A stretch of DNA of 64,000 nucleotides from Rossellomorea marisflavi (GTDB lineage: Bacteria > Bacillota > Bacilli > Bacillales > Bacillaceae_B). Shown here in pieces: positions 1 through 8,351 of this stretch. Location: contig NZ_CP081870.1 of assembly GCF_022170785.1 (NCBI RefSeq), forward strand, positions 1,972,001-2,036,000, written 5' to 3'. The notes beneath the pieces were generated by a model. The model was not told the DNA's origin, searched no databases, and was given only the letters and a program-made list of their open reading frames with translations. A program made the position numbers and the translations under genes. How positions within the stretch are numbered: position 1 is the stretch's first letter; the number at the start of each line of letters is the position of its first letter.

Positions 1-1
1 T

Positions 2-970
2 CAGCGTTGTGCCGCAGAACATGTGGCTGAAACGACAGTCAGCGTCGTGAACCTGCCTAACGATGAGATGAAAGGTCGTATCATCGGAAGGGAAGGAAGA
101 AACATCCGTACTCTGGAAACACTAACAGGAATTGATCTCATTATCGATGATACCCCAGAGGCGGTCATTCTTTCAGGATTCGACCCGATCCGCAGGGAGA
201 CTGCTCGAATCGCACTTGAGAAATTGGTCCAGGATGGTCGTATCCATCCGGCACGCATCGAAGAAATGGTCGACAAATCCCGTCGTGAAGTGGATGAGTA
301 CATCCGCGAGATCGGTGAGCAGACCACATTCGAAGTAGGTGTCCACGGATTGCATCCTGACCTCATCAAGATCCTCGGTCGCTTGAAGTACCGTACGAGC
401 TATGGACAGAACGTCTTGAAGCATTCCATCGAAGTAGCTCATCTATCCGGGCTATTGGCGGCAGAACTTGGTGAAGATGAACGTTTGGCAAAACGGGCAG
501 GCCTTCTTCACGATATCGGTAAGGCAATTGACCACGAAGTGGAAGGAAGTCACGTTGAAATCGGCGTTGAACTTGCCACCAAGTACAAGGAACATCCGGT
601 TGTCGTGAACAGTATCGCATCCCATCACGGGGATACTGAGCCAACGTCTATCATTGCAGTCCTCGTCGCTGCAGCAGATGCTCTTTCTGCAGCAAGACCG
701 GGCGCAAGAAGCGAAACCCTTGAGAACTATATCCGACGCCTTGAGAAACTTGAAGAGATCTCAGAGTCCTATGAAGGGGTCGAGAAGTCATTTGCCATCC
801 AGGCAGGGCGTGAAGTCCGGATCATGGTCCGGCCGGAAGCCATCGACGATCTGGAATCTCACAGACTTGCACGGGACATCCGAAAACGGATCGAAAGTGA
901 ATTGGATTATCCGGGACATATTAAAGTCACGGTGATTCGTGAGACAAGGGCAGTAGAATACGCGAAATAA
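2..970 (+). CDS. rny: Ribonuclease Y, C-terminal part (5' end outside window)
   Basis: Membrane-anchored endoribonuclease that starts mRNA decay. The frame is open from the first base, so the N-terminal membrane segment and most of the coiled coil lie upstream of the window. What is visible is a KH RNA-binding domain with [15 protein letters not shown] near the start, followed by an HD domain with the metal-binding [10 protein letters not shown] motif and a second conserved SHHGD. The C-terminus is complete and ends in VEYAK. It is followed by a Rho-independent terminator and then ymdB, the same order as in B. subtilis. RicA, a partner of RNase Y in the RicAFT complex, is encoded further along at 25367. 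Identification is secure. Confidence 0.96.
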   Translation, partial: QRCAAEHVAETTVSVVNLPNDEMKGRIIGREGRNIRTLETLTGIDLIIDDTPEAVILSGFDPIRRETARIALEKLVQDGRIHPARIEEMVDKSRREVDEYIREIGEQTTFEVGVHGLHPDLIKILGRLKYRTSYGQNVLKHSIEVAHLSGLLAAELGEDERLAKRAGLLHDIGKAIDHEVEGSHVEIGVELATKYKEHPVVVNSIASHHGDTEPTSIIAVLVAAADALSAARPGARSETLENYIRRLEKLEEISESYEGVEKSFAIQAGREVRIMVRPEAIDDLESHRLARDIRKRIESELDYPGHIKVTVIRETRAVEYAK

Positions 971-975
971 CAGGT

Positions 976-1013
976 TGACTCAGGAGGGCTCCCCTTTCTG
1001 AGTCAGCTTTTTT
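976..1013 (+). terminator. Rho-independent terminator after rny
   Basis: An 8-bp stem TGACTCAG/CTGAGTCA is followed by GC and a run of six T. It separates rny from ymdB. A possible ymdB promoter (TTGATT, then TACAAT with a long 19-base spacer) overlaps its downstream edge. Confidence 0.85.
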
Positions 1014-1077
1014 ATTGATTCAAATGCTTCCGGATGTGATACAATAACGTAATGAAGCAAACAGAAGGGATTTTTTT

Positions 1078-1881
1078 ATGAAATTATTATTTGTAGGAGA
1101 TGTCGTAGGCTCAATGGGCCGGGAAATGATCTCTGAATATTTACCTAAATTGAAGAAAAAACATCTTCCGGATTTTACGATTGTAAACGGGGAGAATGCA
1201 GCCTCAGGCCGGGGAATCACGGAAAAGATATACAAGCAGTTCATTCAGGATGGAGCCAACATGGTGACCCTTGGGAACCATGCATGGGATAACAGAGATG
1301 TTTTTGACTTCATCGACGGAGCAAAGCAGATTGTTCGTCCTGCGAATTTCCCTGAGGGTACACCTGGGCAAGGATTGGTATTTGCCCACGTACACGGCAA
1401 GGAAGTTGCGGTGATCAATGCACAGGGTAGGACATTCATGCCCCCACTCGATGATCCTTTTGCTGTTCTCGACGACTTGGTGACCGAAGCAAGGAAGCGG
1501 ACGCCGATCGTTTTCGTTGATTTTCATGCCGAAGCAACAAGTGAAAAACAGGCGGTGGGCTGGTTTCTCGATGGCAGGGTATCTGCCGTCATCGGAACAC
1601 ACACCCATGTGCAGACAGCAGACAACCGGATATTGCCGAACGGGACGGCATTCATGTGTGATGTCGGCATGACGGGTCCCTATGATGAAGTACTCGGAAT
1701 GAACAAAGACTCGGTGATCAAACGATTCCAGACGAGTCTTCCTGTGCGCTTCGAAGTACCTAAGACCGGTAGGAAAACCCTGAGTGCCTGCTTGATCGAT
1801 ATTGATCAAAAAACCGGAAAGGCATCGAAGATTGAACGCATCCTCATCAATCAAGATCATCCGTTCATGACTGAATACTAA
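1078..1881 (+). CDS. ymdB: YmdB-type metallophosphoesterase
   Basis: 267 residues, the full length of the YmdB/TIGR00282 family of calcineurin-like phosphodiesterases. In B. subtilis YmdB hydrolyses 2',3'-cyclic nucleotides and affects biofilm and motility decisions. Metal-binding motifs are in the expected order: GDVVGS at the N-terminus, NGENAASGRG, LGNHAWD, DFHAEATSEK and THTHVQTAD. The ATG lies behind an AGAAGGGAT ribosome site. It sits between rny and spoVS, the conserved Bacillus order. Function is inferred from the family. Confidence 0.95.
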   Translation: MKLLFVGDVVGSMGREMISEYLPKLKKKHLPDFTIVNGENAASGRGITEKIYKQFIQDGANMVTLGNHAWDNRDVFDFIDGAKQIVRPANFPEGTPGQGLVFAHVHGKEVAVINAQGRTFMPPLDDPFAVLDDLVTEARKRTPIVFVDFHAEATSEKQAVGWFLDGRVSAVIGTHTHVQTADNRILPNGTAFMCDVGMTGPYDEVLGMNKDSVIKRFQTSLPVRFEVPKTGRKTLSACLIDIDQKTGKASKIERILINQDHPFMTEY

Positions 1882-2014
1882 AATTCACTCCTTTTTCATC
1901 CATACCGGAATGATTTGTCCATTTCCTGAATATAGTAGCAGTGGAATTGTTTATACCAAGTTTGTTCTTTACCACAAGCATACGGTATAGGGGAAATGAC
2001 AAGGAGGAAAAGGA

Positions 2015-2275
2015 ATGGAAATATTAAAAGTTTCAGCAAAATCTAATCCTAATTCTGTAGCAGGTGCACTTGCCGGTGTTCTTCGTGAGAGAGGGGGAGC
2101 TGAAATCCAGGCAATCGGTGCCGGTGCACTGAACCAGGCTGTAAAGGCCGTTGCCATCGCCCGCGGATTTGTGGCTCCGAGTGGTTTAGATTTGATCTGT
2201 ATTCCGGCATTCACAGATATCCTGATCGACGGAGAAGAACGAACCGCGATCAAGTTGATTGTAGAACCAAGATAA
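2015..2275 (+). CDS. spoVS: Stage V sporulation protein S
   Basis: 86 residues, exactly the usual length, with the characteristic start MEILKVSAKSNPNSVAGALA. SpoVS is a small Alba-like, probably nucleic-acid-binding protein needed for normal progression through sporulation. A strong AAGGAGG ribosome site lies 8 bases before the ATG. In B. subtilis the gene is sigma-H dependent; I could not find a convincing sigma-H promoter in the 130-base upstream gap. A strong terminator follows, so it is probably transcribed alone. Confidence 0.97.
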   Translation: MEILKVSAKSNPNSVAGALAGVLRERGGAEIQAIGAGALNQAVKAVAIARGFVAPSGLDLICIPAFTDILIDGEERTAIKLIVEPR

Positions 2276-2283
2276 AGAACGTC

Positions 2284-2318
2284 AAGGGCTGTCCGCCAAG
2301 GTGGACAGCCCTTATTTC
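2284..2318 (+). terminator. Terminator after spoVS
   Basis: An 11-bp perfect stem AAGGGCTGTCC/GGACAGCCCTT with an 8-base loop, followed by a T-rich tail. Confidence 0.9.
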
Positions 2319-2356
2319 GTTGATTACGATAGATATAACTACCGGGAGGTGCTTGT

Positions 2357-3286
2357 ATGATCATCGATACACATTGTGACGTACTAATGAAACTGTACAT
2401 GGATCCGGGTCGACATTTATTCAATACAAAAAATGGATTGATGATCACGTACCCACAGCTGAAGCAGCAAAACAGTCGGGTACAGCTCTTCGCCATATTT
2501 GTACCTACCCATCTGAAGCCTGGCGAACGGTTTCAGGCTGCCCTGACGATGGTCAATCTCTTTCACCGTCAAGTGATTGCTCCTAATGAGAAGATGGTGA
2601 TGGTACGGTCAAGGAAGGACGTACTCGCCTTGCAAGAAGGTGAAATCGGTGCCATGCTGTCTCTGGAAGGCATTGAAGCAATCGAAGAGGATATGGAGAA
2701 ATTGGAGATTCTCTATCGCCTGGGGGTGGCGTCAGTCGGTCTGACCTGGAACTGGGCCAATGCCGCAGCAGACGGGGCTCTTGAACCGAGGGGGGCTGGC
2801 CTGACGAAGTTCGGGATGGAGATCATCACGTTCCTCAATGGTCATGGGATGTGGACGGACATGTCACATCTCAGTGAAAAAGCATTTTGGGATGCACTGT
2901 CTGTTGCCGAACATCCTATCGCTTCCCATTCAAACGCCTATACGATTTGTCAAAACCCACGAAATTTAAAGAATGATCAAATAGAGGGACTGATTGCAAA
3001 GGACGGATTCATCGGCATCACCTTCGTCCCTCCATTCTTGAATACAGCGAAAGAGGCCTCCATGTATGACGTGATCCGCCATGTCGATCATGTGTGCAGT
3101 CTAGGTGGCGAGGACCATATTGGTTTTGGCTCTGATTTTGACGGGATCGACCAAACGGTGAGCGGGTTAAGCAGCTTTTCTGATTATGGCTCGATGGTCG
3201 GTATGCTTCTTCGTTATTTTTCAGAAGCTCAAGTGCGAAAATTCATTGGTGGAAATGCGCTGAAAAGGCTTCCTGAAATCGTGTAA
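2357..3286 (+). CDS. Membrane-dipeptidase family (M19) peptidase
   Basis: 309 residues. A zinc dipeptidase of the renal-dipeptidase family M19 that would cleave dipeptides in the cytoplasm. The N-terminal DTHCDVL motif (HxD zinc ligands), the central SLEGIEAIEED segment with a bridging Glu, the MSHLSEKAFW and SHSNAYTICQNPRN segments carrying His ligands, and GFGSDFDGID near the C-terminus are all present. No signal peptide is seen. The ribosome site is GGGAGGTG. The substrate is not predictable. B. subtilis has tdh-kbl at this place, so this is a local difference. Confidence 0.9.
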   Translation: MIIDTHCDVLMKLYMDPGRHLFNTKNGLMITYPQLKQQNSRVQLFAIFVPTHLKPGERFQAALTMVNLFHRQVIAPNEKMVMVRSRKDVLALQEGEIGAMLSLEGIEAIEEDMEKLEILYRLGVASVGLTWNWANAAADGALEPRGAGLTKFGMEIITFLNGHGMWTDMSHLSEKAFWDALSVAEHPIASHSNAYTICQNPRNLKNDQIEGLIAKDGFIGITFVPPFLNTAKEASMYDVIRHVDHVCSLGGEDHIGFGSDFDGIDQTVSGLSSFSDYGSMVGMLLRYFSEAQVRKFIGGNALKRLPEIV

Positions 3287-3415
3287 TCCACAGTGGAATG
3301 GTGCGAATTGCAGGTAGTGATTTTTAGGTAAAAGTGATACACTGTTTAAGTGAGTAAGGTATAGGGGGAGACCGTTTTCCCATTTAATAGATTGCTATGG
3401 AAGGGATTGAATGGA

Positions 3416-5167
3416 ATGAAGCATCAGCTTTCCTGGAAGGTCGGCGGACAACAGGGAGAAGGGATCGAGAGTACAGGAGAAATCTTCTCCATGGCTTTGA
3501 ACCGCCTCGGTTATTATTTATATGGATATCGTCATTTCTCCTCTAGGATCAAGGGAGGACATACGAATAACAAGATTCGCGTCTCAACCACGCAGGTAAG
3601 GGCGATTGCCGATGATCTTGATATTCTCGTTGCATTCGATCAAGAGACGATCGATGTGAACTATAAGGAATTACATAATGAAGGCATCATCATTGCCGAT
3701 GCGAAGTTCAAACCGGTCAAGCCTGAGGATACAGCCGCAGAACTATATGTGGTGCCTTTCACGGAGCTTGCCACAGAGCTTGGGACTTCCCTGATGAAGA
3801 ATATGGTTGCGGTCGGCTCCACTTGCGCAGTGATGAACCTGGACCCATCTGTATTCAAAGAAGTGGTCGTTGAAATCTTCGGTCGTAAAGGGGATGCCGT
3901 GGTCGAGAAGAATATGGAGGCGATCAGGCAGGGGTTTGAGAAGATGAATGCCGATCTAGGTGACAAAGCCGGTTCCCTTCAGTTGGAAGCGGCAGATGGG
4001 AATAAGCGTATGTTCATGATCGGGAATGACGCCATTGCTCTCGGTGCCCTTGCAGGAGGAGTTCGCTTGATGGCTGCTTACCCCATCACGCCGGCCTCGG
4101 AGATCATGGAGTATCTGATCAAGAAGTTGCCACTCGTTGGCGGGACGGTGATTCAGACCGAGGATGAGATTGCTGCGGCGACGATGGCGATCGGTGCCAA
4201 CTATGGCGGAATCCGATCATTCACGGCATCTGCAGGACCTGGCCTTTCACTCATGATGGAGGCTATCGGATTATCCGGCATGACCGAACAGCCTCTAGTC
4301 GTGGTGGATACGCAAAGGGGAGGACCGTCCACCGGACTTCCTACAAAGCAGGAACAATCCGATCTGATGGCGATGATTTACGGGACGCACGGCGAAATTC
4401 CTAAAATCGTCCTCGCTCCAAGTACGGTGCAGGAAGCGTTTTATGATACGGTTGAAGCCTTCAATCTCGCCGAGGAGTATCAGTGCCCTGTCATCATCCT
4501 TTCTGACCTGCAGCTTTCATTAGGTAAACAGACCGTGGAGCCGCTTGATTATTCAAAAGTGGAGATCAAGAGGGGGAAGCTTGCGGACAAAGAGCTGGAT
4601 GAACTTGAGCCGAAGCACTACTTCAAGCGCTATGAAGTGACCGGAGATGGCGTGTCTCCAAGGGTAATCCCAGGAATGAAAAACGGCATTCATCATGTTA
4701 CCGGGGTGGAGCATGACGAAACGGGGAAACCGTCGGAATCGCCGGTGAACAGGCAGGCACAGATGGATAAGAGGATGCGCAAGCTGAATGATATCCGCTT
4801 TGACACACCGGTTCATATTCAGGCACGACATGAGGAGCCCGATCTCCTCCTCGTGGGATTCAATTCCACCAGGGGAGCGATCGAAGAAGCCATGGTGCGT
4901 TTGGAGAAAGAGGGGATCTCTGTCAACCATGCCCATATCCGCCTGATTCACCCTTTCCCTACGGAAGCCATACAGCCTCAGCTTGCAGCCGCGAAAAAAG
5001 TGGTTGTCATCGAGAATAATGCTACCGGACAGCTGGCGAATATCTTGAAGATGAATGCAGGATACGGCCAAAAGGTCGTCAATATGACCAAATATGACGG
5101 GACACCTTTCCTCCCGCATGAAATACATGAAAGATGTAAGGAGCTGACGCAAAATGGCAACATTTAA
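3416..5167 (+). CDS. korA: 2-oxoacid:ferredoxin oxidoreductase, alpha subunit
   Basis: Fused gamma-alpha subunit of a 2-oxoacid (2-oxoglutarate-type) ferredoxin oxidoreductase. About 190 N-terminal residues form the gamma domain (GGQQGEGIEST near the start), followed by the alpha domain with YPITPASEIMEYL and a pyrimidine-binding region. I chose ATG 3416, giving MKHQLSWKVGG, because AAGGGA lies 9 bases upstream; a longer reading from TTG 3392 has no well-placed ribosome site. 583 residues. It overlaps korB by 14 bases, so the two are translationally coupled and form one enzyme with ferredoxin as electron acceptor. Confidence 0.93.
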   Translation: MKHQLSWKVGGQQGEGIESTGEIFSMALNRLGYYLYGYRHFSSRIKGGHTNNKIRVSTTQVRAIADDLDILVAFDQETIDVNYKELHNEGIIIADAKFKPVKPEDTAAELYVVPFTELATELGTSLMKNMVAVGSTCAVMNLDPSVFKEVVVEIFGRKGDAVVEKNMEAIRQGFEKMNADLGDKAGSLQLEAADGNKRMFMIGNDAIALGALAGGVRLMAAYPITPASEIMEYLIKKLPLVGGTVIQTEDEIAAATMAIGANYGGIRSFTASAGPGLSLMMEAIGLSGMTEQPLVVVDTQRGGPSTGLPTKQEQSDLMAMIYGTHGEIPKIVLAPSTVQEAFYDTVEAFNLAEEYQCPVIILSDLQLSLGKQTVEPLDYSKVEIKRGKLADKELDELEPKHYFKRYEVTGDGVSPRVIPGMKNGIHHVTGVEHDETGKPSESPVNRQAQMDKRMRKLNDIRFDTPVHIQARHEEPDLLLVGFNSTRGAIEEAMVRLEKEGISVNHAHIRLIHPFPTEAIQPQLAAAKKVVVIENNATGQLANILKMNAGYGQKVVNMTKYDGTPFLPHEIHERCKELTQNGNI

Positions 5168-6020
5168 AGATTTCAGGAATAATGTCAAGCCGAACTGGTG
5201 TCCCGGATGCGGTGACTTCTCTGTCCAGGCCGCCATACAGCGTGCTTCTGCGAATGTAGGACTGGATCCGGAACAGCTGGCCGTCGTTTCAGGTATCGGT
5301 TGTTCCGGCAGGATTTCCGGCTATATCAATTCATACGGTTTCCACGGGATCCATGGTCGTTCCCTGCCTATAGCCCAGGGGCTGAAAATGGCAAATAGGG
5401 AGTTGACGGTAATTGCATCCGGAGGTGATGGCGATGGTTTTGCCATCGGGCTCGGTCATACGATCCATGCAATCCGGAGAAACGTCAACATTACGTATAT
5501 CGTCATGGATAACCAAATATACGGATTGACTAAAGGACAGACTTCCCCAAGGTCTTCTACCGGTTTTAAAACAAAATCCACTCCTCAAGGGAGCATCGAA
5601 CCTGCTCTTGCACCAATGGAGATGGCTTTGACCGCCGGTGCCACATTTGTCGCACAAAGCTTTTCTTCTGACCTGAAGGAACTGACTGCACTGATTGAAG
5701 CAGGGTTGAACCATGAAGGGTTTTCTCTGATCAACGTATTCAGTCCATGTGTGACCTATAATAAGATTAATACGTACGATTGGTTCAAGGAAAACCTCAC
5801 CAAGCTTTCCGATGTGGAAGGATATGATCCTTCAAATAAGGAAGAAGCCATGAGCCTCCTAATGGAGAAACAGGGACTCGTGACGGGTCTCATCTATCAG
5901 AATAGCTATCAACCTTCCTATCAGGAATTGATCCCCGACTACTCGGAAGAACCATTGAGTTCTCATGATATTCGTCTCGAAGAAGCTACGTTCGATCAAT
6001 TGGTGAAGGAATTTATGTAA
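5154..6020 (+). CDS. korB: 2-oxoacid:ferredoxin oxidoreductase, beta subunit
   Basis: 288 residues. This subunit binds thiamine diphosphate and the 4Fe-4S cluster: CPGCGDFSV near residue 20 supplies cysteines, IGCSGRI follows, and GDGDGFAIGLGH is the Mg/ThDP-binding motif. The ATG lies inside the 3' end of korA behind AAGGAG. Together with korA it would oxidatively decarboxylate a 2-oxoacid to its CoA ester. A terminator follows, closing a two-gene operon. Confidence 0.95.
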   Translation: MATFKDFRNNVKPNWCPGCGDFSVQAAIQRASANVGLDPEQLAVVSGIGCSGRISGYINSYGFHGIHGRSLPIAQGLKMANRELTVIASGGDGDGFAIGLGHTIHAIRRNVNITYIVMDNQIYGLTKGQTSPRSSTGFKTKSTPQGSIEPALAPMEMALTAGATFVAQSFSSDLKELTALIEAGLNHEGFSLINVFSPCVTYNKINTYDWFKENLTKLSDVEGYDPSNKEEAMSLLMEKQGLVTGLIYQNSYQPSYQELIPDYSEEPLSSHDIRLEEATFDQLVKEFM

Positions 6021-6023
6021 AAC

Positions 6024-6057
6024 AAACCGGGCTCTCACGGAAGAGTCCGGTTTCTTT
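6024..6057 (+). terminator. Terminator after korB
   Basis: Stem AAACCGGgCTCT/AGAGtCCGGTTT with one mismatch and a T-rich tail. It lies between korB and the convergent coiled-coil gene at 6088 and may act on both. Confidence 0.8.
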
Positions 6058-6087
6058 ATGTGCACAGAACGGAACATCCGGCTCTGC

Positions 6088-6603
6088 TCATCGCTGACCA
6101 CGTTGCATGCTTCTCATATAGCCCGCTTTTAGAACCAGGAATCTTTGCTTCAAGCGTTCCAGTGCCTCGGCTACTTCGTTTTGTCTTTTCTTTTCCTCGT
6201 TTATAGAGGTGATCAACTTCCTGATCTCTTCATTCTTCTCATCAATGATCTTTGTAAACTCTCCGTGTGTTGATTCCTTATGATGCCTTTCCTTCGCGAG
6301 TTCGGCCTCCAGTTGTAGGACTGTCTCTTTCAGCCTTTCGATCTCTTCCTTATCGATCTTCACGATGCCTTCATTATCCCTGATAAGGAAAGAAAGGCTG
6401 TGGCGTCCGATTTCTTCCTTGGCGATTCGTTCGGTCAGCTGCCTGTTTTCTTCCTTCAGCTCCTCGACTTGGCGCTTCAGTGTCAGGATTGCCTTTCTTG
6501 ATAAAGTGGACTCCAATGCCTCATATTCCTGTTTGAACCTTTGCATTTCCGATTTATAATGGATGATCAGCTGATTGAGCTGGATGGGATCGAGCCGATT
6601 CAT
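6088..6603 (-). CDS. Coiled-coil protein, function unknown
   Basis: 171 residues, strongly charged and heptad-like almost throughout (LKRQVEELKEENRQLTERI; EIERLKETVLQLEAELAKE; ALERLKQRFLVLKAGY). No signal peptide, membrane segment or catalytic motif is seen. ATG 6603 is preferred over the upstream GTG at 6612 because an AGAGGTG ribosome site lies 6 bases before it. It is the first of three coiled-coil genes in the accessory block (with 8352 and 22543). Position beside sporulation-type genes hints at a spore role, but nothing in the protein proves it. Confidence 0.75.
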   Translation of the reverse strand: MNRLDPIQLNQLIIHYKSEMQRFKQEYEALESTLSRKAILTLKRQVEELKEENRQLTERIAKEEIGRHSLSFLIRDNEGIVKIDKEEIERLKETVLQLEAELAKERHHKESTHGEFTKIIDEKNEEIRKLITSINEEKKRQNEVAEALERLKQRFLVLKAGYMRSMQRGQR

Positions 6604-7003
6604 GCGGGTCACCTCTCTTTCGCTGGTTTCTTTTACTTCTATATATATGTATGAACCGGGTCATTCGTCCATCCAATGAATAAAGCCAAGTAAACTTCCC
6701 AGCGTTTACTCGGCTTTCTTTCTGTATTTTTATCCGCACACGAATATTCATTCTAAGCGTAAACGTTTGATGTTTCTTATTTAATCTCATCATCTCTTTG
6801 AATGATGCGACCATTGTTATTCCCGATGCGGGCGCATGTATGGAATCCATTCATAAGAGGTTGTTCTTCACCTTCCTTTTACATCCTATGCACGTCCAAC
6901 GGAAAATTGTTGGATAGGTGTCAGGGGGGACTGCGCCTTTTTTTCACATGCTGAAAATCATGCCGTTTATATTTTTTTTTGGGAATCTAGGTGTTTTCTC
7001 TAT
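6604..7003. other. Non-coding gap between divergent genes
   Basis: About 470 bases separate the coiled-coil gene at 6603 and the gene at 7074. I see a hairpin at 6682-6720 and a sigma-K-like promoter at 7004-7029. The rest is AT-rich sequence with no supported gene. A reverse open frame over 6554-6850 has no ribosome site and no recognisable protein character. Confidence 0.5.
6682..6720 (+). terminator. Hairpin with T-rich tail in a divergent gap
   Basis: AAAGCCaAGTAAAC pairs with GTTTACTcGGCTTT (one mismatch, 8-base loop) and is followed by CTTTCTTTCTG. It looks like a terminator but lies between divergent genes, so it has no obvious gene to end. It may be the remnant of a lost gene. Confidence 0.45.
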
Positions 7004-7029
7004 ACCGATTCGCGATGCCCCCATAGGAT
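7004..7029 (+). promoter_or_regulatory. Sigma-K-like promoter
   Basis: AC at 7004-7005, exactly 16 bases, then CATAGGAT at 7022-7029. This matches the mother-cell sigma-K pattern AC-N16-CATAnnnT. It lies about 45 bases before the TTG start of the gene at 7074. Confidence 0.65.
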
Positions 7030-7073
7030 GTAGTGTTAAATAAATATTCATGTAGACGAAAGGAAGGATTTGT

Positions 7074-8255
7074 TTGAATAAGCGTAAACAACTTAGGGGT
7101 TCCCAGACTCCTACGCCAACACCATCACCATCTCCAATTCCATTGGATCCAAATGATCTGGCTCCAGAATGTATTCGTGTCGACAAAGTGTATGATTGGG
7201 TGTTTTATGCCAATCGATACGAAAACAAAAACTTCATCCCTGATGAAGACTGCCGTGCAGCCGTCAGTGCAGCACTAGCGGCCGGTCAACGTGTGGAAGT
7301 ACAGACAGCTCCGGTTGATCCTGCAAGCGTCAGTGTGACTGGTACCATCCTTGAAAATGGTAACCCTGGCCGCGTCCTGATCGTATGGACAGTTCCAGTA
7401 GAAGTCACCATCCTTATCGCAGGTGTACCAGCTTGTACGTTCACAGTCCGCACTCAATTCACTGATGAAATCATGCTTTGTGTGCCGACTGGCATCACGA
7501 ATGCCAACCTGAACATCCGTGCAACGCAAGTCATCGCCTCTTCCGGTGGCGTCCTTATGGGACCAGATCCATTCGGACCGATGATTCCGCTTCGTGTTGT
7601 CCTTTGTAAAGATGTTCAAGTGGAATTCCCTGTGAAGTTGGAAGTATTGGCTAAGTTCTGCTTCCCACGTCCAAATAACATTCCAGTACCAGAAGAGCAA
7701 CTTCAGTGTGACCTGAGCCTTCTTGAGTTCCCACGTCAATGCCCTGGCTTGTTCCCGGTTGCCAACTGTGAGTGTCAAGGTACAGCTCTTGCAAGAAATG
7801 AAGATACCGAAGCCACATTCGGTACCGGAGCAGCGGCAGAACTTGTTACAGGTCTATCCACTCTCAGAGCGGAAATCTGTCAAGAATGTTCCCTTGGGGA
7901 CAGCACATGGTCTTACTCCTTTGTTGATACTGAGGTCGGACCGACTCCTGCACCGACTGCAACTGGATTCCAACCGGACTTCAGCTTCAGCTTCAACCCG
8001 TCTTCCATCGACCGCGTAACTTGCGGAACAGATGCATTGACTGCAGTTGGAGAAGGGATCCGCTACTTCGATGGCGCCCCTGAGCAATTGTTCTACGAAC
8101 TTCAAATCTTCACAGGCCTGCTTGGACCGATTGCAGAAGGCTTCCGCCTGATCCTTCGTAACACTGCCAATGCCGTTATCTTCGACAGCGGAGTTGTAGA
8201 AGCCCTCGTTGAATTCAGCGAGTGTCAAACATTTAATGACCTATTGAACGGCTAA
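7074..8255 (+). CDS. Putative spore-surface protein, Cys-containing, Pro/Thr-rich N-terminus
   Basis: 393 residues with no signal peptide. A basic start is followed by a TPTPTPSPSP linker (about residues 13-22), then ECIRVDKVYDWVFYANRYE, a start typical of Bacillus spore-coat/exosporium-type proteins. VEFPVKLEVLAKFCFPRP follows near residue 200, then beta-rich sequence with scattered Cys and a second PTPAPTAT linker. The TTG start is chosen because AGGAAGGA lies just upstream. It stands alone between a sigma-K-like promoter and a strong terminator. The C-terminal part (FSFNPSSIDRVTCG, then LTAVGEG) loosely resembles the C-terminus of the large island protein at 51601. The spore role is inferred from promoter and composition; no enzyme motif is seen. 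Confidence 0.8.
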   Translation: MNKRKQLRGSQTPTPTPSPSPIPLDPNDLAPECIRVDKVYDWVFYANRYENKNFIPDEDCRAAVSAALAAGQRVEVQTAPVDPASVSVTGTILENGNPGRVLIVWTVPVEVTILIAGVPACTFTVRTQFTDEIMLCVPTGITNANLNIRATQVIASSGGVLMGPDPFGPMIPLRVVLCKDVQVEFPVKLEVLAKFCFPRPNNIPVPEEQLQCDLSLLEFPRQCPGLFPVANCECQGTALARNEDTEATFGTGAAAELVTGLSTLRAEICQECSLGDSTWSYSFVDTEVGPTPAPTATGFQPDFSFSFNPSSIDRVTCGTDALTAVGEGIRYFDGAPEQLFYELQIFTGLLGPIAEGFRLILRNTANAVIFDSGVVEALVEFSECQTFNDLLNG

Positions 8256-8260
8256 TGATT

Positions 8261-8293
8261 AGGGAGAGAGGGGAAACTCTCCCTCCTTTTTTT
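8261..8293 (+). terminator. Terminator
   Basis: Stem GGGAGAG/CTCTCCC with an 8-base loop and a run of seven T. Confidence 0.88.
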
Positions 8294-8294
8294 A

Positions 8295-8321
8295 ACATGG
8301 AAAGAATCTGTACATATGATA
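8295..8321 (+). promoter_or_regulatory. Sigma-K-like promoter
   Basis: AC at 8295-8296, 16 bases, CATATGATA at 8313-8321, a full match to AC-N16-CATAnnnTA. It starts immediately after the preceding terminator and about 30 bases before the next gene. Confidence 0.7.
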
Positions 8322-8351
8322 AAGGAAAGAGATTGATGGGGGTGTTTGCGG

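Noticed and set aside
6554-6850. 98-residue reverse frame upstream of the coiled-coil gene
   Set aside because: It covers a hairpin and AT-rich spacer, with no ribosome site.
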